From positions 127,922,499-127,986,498 of the forward strand of contig CM050446.2 of the NCBI GenBank assembly GCA_027563935.2: a DNA stretch of 64,000 nt. Reading direction: 5' to 3'. Below are positions 57,261-64,000 of the stretch, in pieces. The stretch's first letter is position 1; every line of letters starts with the position of its first letter. A program made the translations under genes and the position numbers. Below the pieces are notes generated by a model. It did not search any database, was not told where the DNA came from, and saw only the letters and a list, made by a program, of their open reading frames with translations. Source of the DNA: Costus lasius (taxonomy: Eukaryota; Streptophyta; Magnoliopsida; Zingiberales; Costaceae).

Positions 57261-58795
57261 GAGAGCTGAAGCAAAAGGATGAGGCAGTCTCCAGTTGACT
57301 TTGGAAATGCAAGTGCAGTGATTTGGGACATTGAAAGTTGGAATCGCCGGTCAAGGATTTGATGGATATTGAGAAGATCAAACGACGATAGCTCGAAAAT
57401 AGAAATCTTTCCAAGTAGGGTTGGTTCCTCGTAAAGGCTAGCCTTTCGATCCTGCAGATTTAGATTCGAAGAATCTGATTATAACTGAGTAAAAGATTAA
57501 AAATACACATACATTTTACATTTTGATCAATATACATACATATATAATAAGTTTCTAGGTAATTTATGAAAAATATGACAATTAATATCTTTAATTTGGC
57601 ACAGTAATATATCATTAATATGCTTTATTATTTTGACTCTAATTTTAATAACAAATTAAATTTATACTATTTTCAAAGTCAATTTCATATATAAATTATG
57701 ATTTTGCTTAATACATGGTGCAAAGATAACAATATCTTGATAAATTATAGTATTAAACATATTTTATTTATTTTAAAGCACAATATAATTTTCTAAAATT
57801 TTAAAATCATATCTATCATTTGTACATGATGAAAATGCCTTCAAAATAAAAATTAATCAAATAAGGGCCAAAATAAACTATGTCCAAAAGCACATAATCA
57901 ACCATTAAAAGAAAGCCGCAAATAACTTAGAAATCCAATTAGAATCCCTAAAATATAATAATTTCATCTTTCTTTCTTTTTTTATTTTATGCACACAACA
58001 ATCACTCTTAATCCTCATGCATTTAATATTTAATAATTTTTTCTTCTTCTTTTTTAATATATAATAATTTCTTGGTAGCACCATTCTGCCTAGTCTGTTA
58101 GATACGATATACGCCCTGCGAGGCTGCTATTGGGATTGCATACAGTGTGTTGTGTTCAATCTGCTCATAGATGGGGCATACGCTAACAAAAATCCTAAGG
58201 AGTCCACATATTTCTTGTTGGATGCGGCATACATGCATCCAACAAAGTTTAACACAATGCTAACTTATGGAATAATAATAATAATAAAGATATTTTGCTT
58301 CAGTCCTCTACTTGCATTCTAATAATCCAAAGTATGGAACCCAAAAAATAAAAATAAAAATAAAAAATCTGTTGTTTGACATTCCCAAATTGTTGGACAG
58401 TCCACAAGTCACTGAGTCTGATTGAAGCCTTGACAAAAGGCAATGCTGGATAAGACGATCAGAATCCTGACCCAACGTGTGAAACAGAAGAATATACTCT
58501 ATCTTTCGCCTTCTCTGCCTATGGAAGAGCATACAAATTGACAAGAGGCATAAGTAGATGTCATATTTTTAGCATAAAGCATGCAAGTAACAGATTTGTT
58601 ATTTGTGCAAGAAGGTATGGCACCGATATGACAGATTTGGAAGCTAATGGGTACATTTATCAGGTCTCTGCTTTGAAAGCCTCACGTTAATTTCTTATGA
58701 TGAATATATATTTGGAAATATCCTTGTTTAAACTCATTTCTTAGAGTAAAAACTACACAAAAAAACAAAAAATAAAAAATAACAAGAGACTCTAG
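57261..58795. repeat. GRP-B to MATE spacer, reference copy
   Basis: Corresponds to 18616-19275 plus 24606-25003, without the 5.3-kb insertion. It contains the empty left site of the MULE (about 58140) and the dispersed motif (58517-58582). No gene is seen. The 78-codon minus frame at 58308-58544 is not conserved in the other copy. Confidence 0.7.
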
Positions 58796-61700
58796 CTACA
58801 TGCCTTCCTAAATGAAAAAGAGCAATATAGAGCAAATTAAGCATATACCCTGGAGATTATGATTAGAGGTAGATGGCCTCCAATAACAAACAAAAAAGAG
58901 ATCCTTGGGAAAATTAAAGAGTTTATATGCTATTTTTGATATTTGAATGCAATGAAAACAAAAGAAGAAAATTACCTCTTGATCCCAATTAGTGCAGAGG
59001 ATTGCAGTGACCAGAATCAGTAACTGAACGATAAGTGCACATATGATTCCCATCCACAGCCCCTGGGATCAAGCGTACATTCTAAGGTCAACAAGAGGTC
59101 ATTATGGCATATGCATAATTGTATTTCACCAATAATGGCTATTCCACAACCCACCTCACCACCAATATGCAAGCAAAATGCAAAAACGACAGCCGAAGGA
59201 ATGCCCACAACATAATATGCTCCAAGATTGACAAAAGAGCAGAACTTTTGCCAACCACACCCTCTAGCAGCACCTGTAGTTACAATTTTCAGTGAAAGTC
59301 GGCATTGGTAATGCATAATTGTCTTGACAATTCTAGTAAATGATCACACAAAAAAAGTTTAGATTCGATGATTGAAGACAAAAGTTAATGGGTATAAAGT
59401 GTGTAATAGTGAATAAATACTTAGCGGATTTTGTAGTATAAAACAAGATAAAAGTTGCAAAATAGACAACTCAGCAGAGAAACAATAGTTGATAAGTCAA
59501 AGCCAACAGTTATTTATGCATCAACTAAATGACTAATTAAGGTAACCTAAGAGAGTATTAAATATCAGAAACTGTCCATACAAGGAGGTCTCTTGGGACC
59601 TAAATTTCAGAATATGCACTTGAATAAATATATACTTCCTTTCATGTGCCATAACTTTGCCAGTAACACAAAAGTATAAGTTTGCTGTTTTGTTTGCAAA
59701 GATTAAGTTCGAGATATTTAACTTGGTCTATGTCTTTGTTTTAAGTTTTGCAAGAAGCAGTTGGCAAGAAATAAAGATTGGTAAGCAGGAAACACCAAGT
59801 ATTATCATAGTATCAGCTTCTACTTACAAAGTCATTGGTTGGTTTGTCCGAATTTATAGTTATCCTATGTAAATCATGCAAGTCCAGCTAGCTCAAATTA
59901 ATTAGATTCCAAGGAAGATGGTATCAGTCAGAACAAATGTTTATCACTCTTTTAGGGCTTGTTTGGTCCATTGTTATGACTTTGATAATTGTGTTGTACT
60001 ATACAGTTATTACTGTCATAATTTAAAAAGACTATATATATATATATAATTTATTTAAAATCTTATAATTATAATAATTATATTCAATAATCCTTTATTT
60101 ATATTTATTTGGGCGAAGGAGTAGTAGCCGGAGCTGAAACCATCTTTTTGGGAAAAGCACAAGACAAAAACTTCATTTTCTAGCTTCCTCAATTTTTTAT
60201 TTTTTGCTGCTTTTTATTACTGTAACTTTTTATTACCAAGTGCTATTTTAACAACTTCCGGCACAAAAACTGCTATAGTTATAATTAAGCAGGAATTAAT
60301 TGATATTCATCAGATTATAGTGATCAACCATTTATTGTTAAAAAGTTTGATTGATCTAAGGATAAAAAATGAGATGCATGTATCGCTTCAATGATAATAG
60401 TTACAAAGAAATTAGTTTAAAGAAGTAAACACTGAGAATATGGATAAATCTAATGGCCAGAAACCTGAAAGTGTGCATTGTATTCCATCCATGAAGTCAG
60501 ATGTAGCAAGAACTGGCATCATTATTGACACGTATTTTCTGACGTCCTCTTCATAGCTATAGAAGTAACCCCAGACATTACGCACCAGAATGCTGAATAG
60601 TGCAACGAGTAAACCTTCTGCAATAGCTATGACAGTGACAACGCGAACTGACAAGCTTGCAGCCTGTGGACGCCCCGCACCCAATTCATTTGAAACTCTT
60701 ATACTGAAAAACTTAGCATGCGCGAGTATTTTAAAAAGCTTACATTAAGTAAACTGAAGAAATCACAAAACAGACCTTACAGCACTGCCGAGACCAGTGG
60801 GAATCATATAAACCATCCACATTGTATTGAGGCTGGCAAAATTATTTTAATTAAATGTTAGCAATGCATTTAACAATGAGAAAAGATGTCGTTTTTAAAT
60901 AAATGTCGTTTTTAAATAAACATAAAGCATACTCATTGAATAAAATAGTTGATAGAAAATACTAAGATCTTTTTGATCAATTAAAAAGACTGTTTTTACA
61001 ATAGCAGTGTTGGAAATTTAACAAGTCATGTAACTTATTTTATAGCTACAAATAGAAAATACTAAGATCTTTTATTCATTATCAAGATGCTATTGACAGT
61101 GCGTTCAGAGGCCAATAATGCTTTCCAAGTTTAAGATATTTGTCCAAACCAAGGTTTAAACCGGCCGAAATTTTCAGTTTGTTCTAGTCTCAAACCAATT
61201 TTACTGTAGTATAGTGTTAGTACAATCAATTTCTCTATAACAAACCGGTTTGATACTATACTGGTACATCAGTTTGGACCAATTTTTTAAACCTTCGTCT
61301 AAACTAGTGTACCAGACCATTATCGAACCAATATGACACGATACTAGCAGATACCTATATAAAGTTATATATAGTACCACTCTTGCAATATAGACCGGTT
61401 TTTGTTTCTATGACATTTCACTATTTCACTAATTAAAACATGTTACTTGGGAAACAATAAATAAAAAAATTAATCATTTGAAAATAGAATTGTTTAGTAG
61501 ATATGTGTGGTGATAATTGCATTGAAAATATTAGGGACTGAAAAAAGATAATATCATTAAGTTCATATGTCAAAGTGGCCTATATAGATACTTTCTTGAA
61601 TAAAGCACAGGTTTTATGGACAAGATGCTGAGGGATACCTATGTAAACTTCACTACAAGCAATGAAAGTCTGATTATGGCCTCTTTAGATGTTTAAATAA

Positions 61701-62086
61701 AGCATAGGCGTGATAGGATAAGATGCATACTGATATCTATGAAAACTTCACTACAAGCTTTGAAAAATCTGATTATCCAATATTAGTGATATATACTTCT
61801 AGATTTATCTCGTTCATGTACCTAATCAAACTTCTTTTCTGCATCGAAGTTTGCATTATTTCCTTAAATGTAGCTTTTTTACATCACTTCTTAAAGCTAA
61901 GATAGTTAAAGGTGAAAGAAAAATTATATAAGCGGAAGTCAAGAAAAATCAAAGAATTACTTAGGGAACTTTCTATTTCAAGAAATTCAGAGTGCTTGCC
62001 TGATTGACAAAACTGACGTTTCCAGCTTTGGATTAGGAAGAAGACCAGATAGGAGAACTACCATCTCGAAAGACCAATACTCCAAG
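58796..62086 (-). CDS. MATE (DTX-type) efflux transporter, 3' part of gene
   Basis: The exons join in frame. 62000-62086: [20 protein letters not shown]. 60776-60832: [19 protein letters not shown]. 60465-60703: [17 protein letters not shown], later [15 protein letters not shown] and [12 protein letters not shown]. 59155-59273: [20 protein letters not shown]. 58976-59062: [20 protein letters not shown]. 58796-58807 gives a possible short end (EGM, stop). RVSNELGAG and GCGWQ are family hallmarks. MATE proteins are membrane antiporters exporting metabolites or organic acids, and this is roughly the C-terminal half. Intron 1 uses a GC donor (CAG/gcaagc). N-terminal exons are not seen between 62087 and 64000, so the gene is either cut by the window edge or truncated. 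Confidence 0.85.
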
Positions 62087-63368
62087 CTGAAATAGTTTAT
62101 ATGTAAATCTCCAGTGCATTAAAAATATTATGCAAATGCACAAAGAAAAAAGATCCAATAACTTTGTTGCCGAAGACTAAGGACAAATGCAATAGAATAG
62201 AATAGAAGAAATACATTTTAAACATAGAAGACCATACCAAAAGGAAGTGCATATTGAATAACAGGAGTAGATTTATGTATACATGCTTCCAAAAGCTTAA
62301 TCTGAACAATTGTTAAAAATTATTGCTAAATAGGACAAACTCTATCAACTTCGGTGGTCTAAGATTCATAACAGTTGCAAAATGGAGCAGCTGTCCACTT
62401 GGATTAGAAGGGCATTCAAATCTATACATGCTAGAGTAAATACCAGCAGATGGTAATATTTACGAGGGTAATGTTGCACAAGTAAATGCGGTAATATCTA
62501 ATTCTCATACCTAATGGCATTTGACATCTTATCAACTCAAGTTGACAAAGTTGATGCAAGTTTGAGTTTAAAAAGATTATTTCACAGATAGAATGCAGTT
62601 ACACGCAAATAGTTGCTGCAAGAAGAAATGAAGCTAAGATGCATGCATCAACAATTCATAGATGAAAAGGTCATGAGAAAAAGAATGCTTGAAATCTAAA
62701 ATCAAGCTAGAGAAATCCATCCACAATTATAGAGAAAGAGAAATGAAAGCCCAAGAGCTTAGGTAATGATAATTTTGCATGCTATAACCCAAGGAGAAGA
62801 GAAAAAAAATAGAAGAAAGTGGTGTGCGAAATGATAGGTGTGGATTAGGAAAGGGAGGCAATAACAAAGATCTATGGTGAATTGGGGCAATGAAAGGATG
62901 AAATAGGGTAGGAGAAGAGGCAATGGCTAGAAGAAGGGTTGTTGGCAATGGCAATGGCTAGATAAGAAGGAAGATAGCTAGGGTTAGGAATTAGTTTGCT
63001 TGGACAACAATTTGGATGGAATAATAATTGTTATTAATGAGAAAATAAAGATTGTCATAAATCATAAAACCAATGAAACATTCCACATAATAGTCTATGC
63101 AATGTGGGACTACGACTCTAGTGTGATATATAAAAATAACTCCAAAGCTGATATACAAAGCCTGAAACTTCTATTCAAGATCAAAATTCACTTCAAGATC
63201 TCTAGAAACAAAGGATAACTTCTTGGAATGAGTACAAATGTAAAGAAACTTTGTGTCTTTGTTAAAAGCAATGAGAGGTGGTAGTGAGTGTTTCAGGGAC
63301 AAAGACGGGCAGGTGAGAGAGGAGAATAGGTGGCATATGCTACGTAGCCATGTGGTGGTTGAGAGAGT
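62087..63368. other. MATE upstream or intron sequence, nothing recognised
   Basis: No MATE N-terminal exon, terminal repeat or other gene was found. The Pro/Ser/Leu-rich minus frames are low-complexity. Either a long intron or unrelated flank. Confidence 0.5.
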
Positions 63369-63389
63369 GGGGTGGGGTGGGAGGGGGGG

Positions 63390-63390
<1 letters not shown>

Positions 63391-63420
<30 letters not shown>

Positions 63421-63421
63421 G
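63391..63421. repeat. (GA)n microsatellite followed by a G run
   Basis: About ten AG units followed by an uninterrupted G run, within a G-rich stretch (63369-63430). Confidence 0.9.
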
Positions 63422-64000
63422 TAGGTGGAGGAAGAAGGAAGAGAACCACTTCAAGTACTAAGTTGAACCCAAATACTAGAATTAGTAATATTAAAAATAA
63501 TATGATATATGTTAAGTAACAATAAAAATATTATTATTTCATATACTCAATACCTCCATATATAGAGGTTGTATCTACTTTGTAATTGAATAAGAGAATA
63601 AATTACCTTTTAGGATTTCTTGTCTCCTCACCTTTCTCTATTTCTATCTCTTACTGTAACATGTAGGTTTTCTAAACCCTAGTCGTCTCTTAACTTAGTA
63701 TCAAAGTAAAAAATTCTAGTATTCCCTCTCTACTTTTTTTATTTCTCCATCACAGCTACTGTTTATGATACATCCACTGGCTACTTCGAGCGCCACCTTA
63801 CATTGTCTTCTATTGCTGGTGGTACCTTATGCCCTTTTTTACTGCTAGTGGCACCTTACGTAGTCCTCTGCTACTAGCGATACCTTATGCTGCCTACAAC
63901 TTTTGCTAACGATGTCTTTCGCAGCCCTCTACCATTGGCAATGCGTTACACCATCTACTACTTTTGTTGGCAATACTTAATCTGCCCTATGCTCCTATTG
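63422..64000 (+). mobile_element. Possible start of a copia-like element
   Basis: A cttagtatcaaag word (63694-63706) resembles the initiator-tRNA primer site used by plant copia elements. It is preceded by LTR-like sequence (ctctatttctatctctta). After it, imperfect repeats of about 42-50 bp built on ggcaccttacg/gataccttatg words run to the window edge. No LTR start or coding motif is visible, so this is tentative. Confidence 0.3.

Overview
This is plant nuclear DNA. Introns are spliced, gene starts have plant TATA boxes, W-box motifs recur, and most of the window is LTR retrotransposon, MULE and hAT debris. GC-rich, high-GC3 coding exons lie in very AT-rich intergenic DNA, which suggests a monocot. 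The species cannot be named from sequence alone.

Four host gene families form a decayed tandem cluster: intronless Werner-type 3'-5' exonucleases (exo1 5809-6438, exo2 10222-10851, chimeric exo3 25654-26202), two subtypes of a small glycine-rich protein (GRP-A, GRP-B; all on the minus strand), and a MATE transporter. The order along the plus strand is exo, GRP-A, GRP-B, MATE. Visible blocks are (exo1, GRP-A remnant), (exo2, GRP-A remnant, GRP-B remnant, GRP-B 18271-18525, MATE 3' fragment 25004-25481), (exo3, GRP-A pseudogene 27287-27604, GRP-B 30150-30401) and (GRP-A 54696-54941, GRP-B 56919-57170, MATE 58796-62086). Four GRP genes look intact and four are broken.

Mobile DNA separates the blocks. 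A solo LTR with a perfect 5-bp target duplication lies at 15661-16619. A non-coding insertion of about 5.3 kb (19276-24605) splits block 2. An hAT-type MITE (27998-28498) has an 8-bp duplication and empty sites elsewhere in the window. A candidate MULE of about 18.6 kb (31859-50443) has inverted termini, a frameshifted FAR1-type transposase, and a broken minus-strand gene. Nested inside it are another hAT MITE (32415-32958) and a very young but coding-defective Ty1/copia element (40191-49242) with two 1658-bp LTRs. Related decayed copia ends in opposite orientation lie at 1-1300 and 52500-53650.

No operon, CRISPR array or tRNA/rRNA gene was found. The most interesting content is the mixed gene cluster, the exo3/MATE chimera with a lost catalytic glutamate, the conserved cis-elements around the GRP genes, and the nested transposons.
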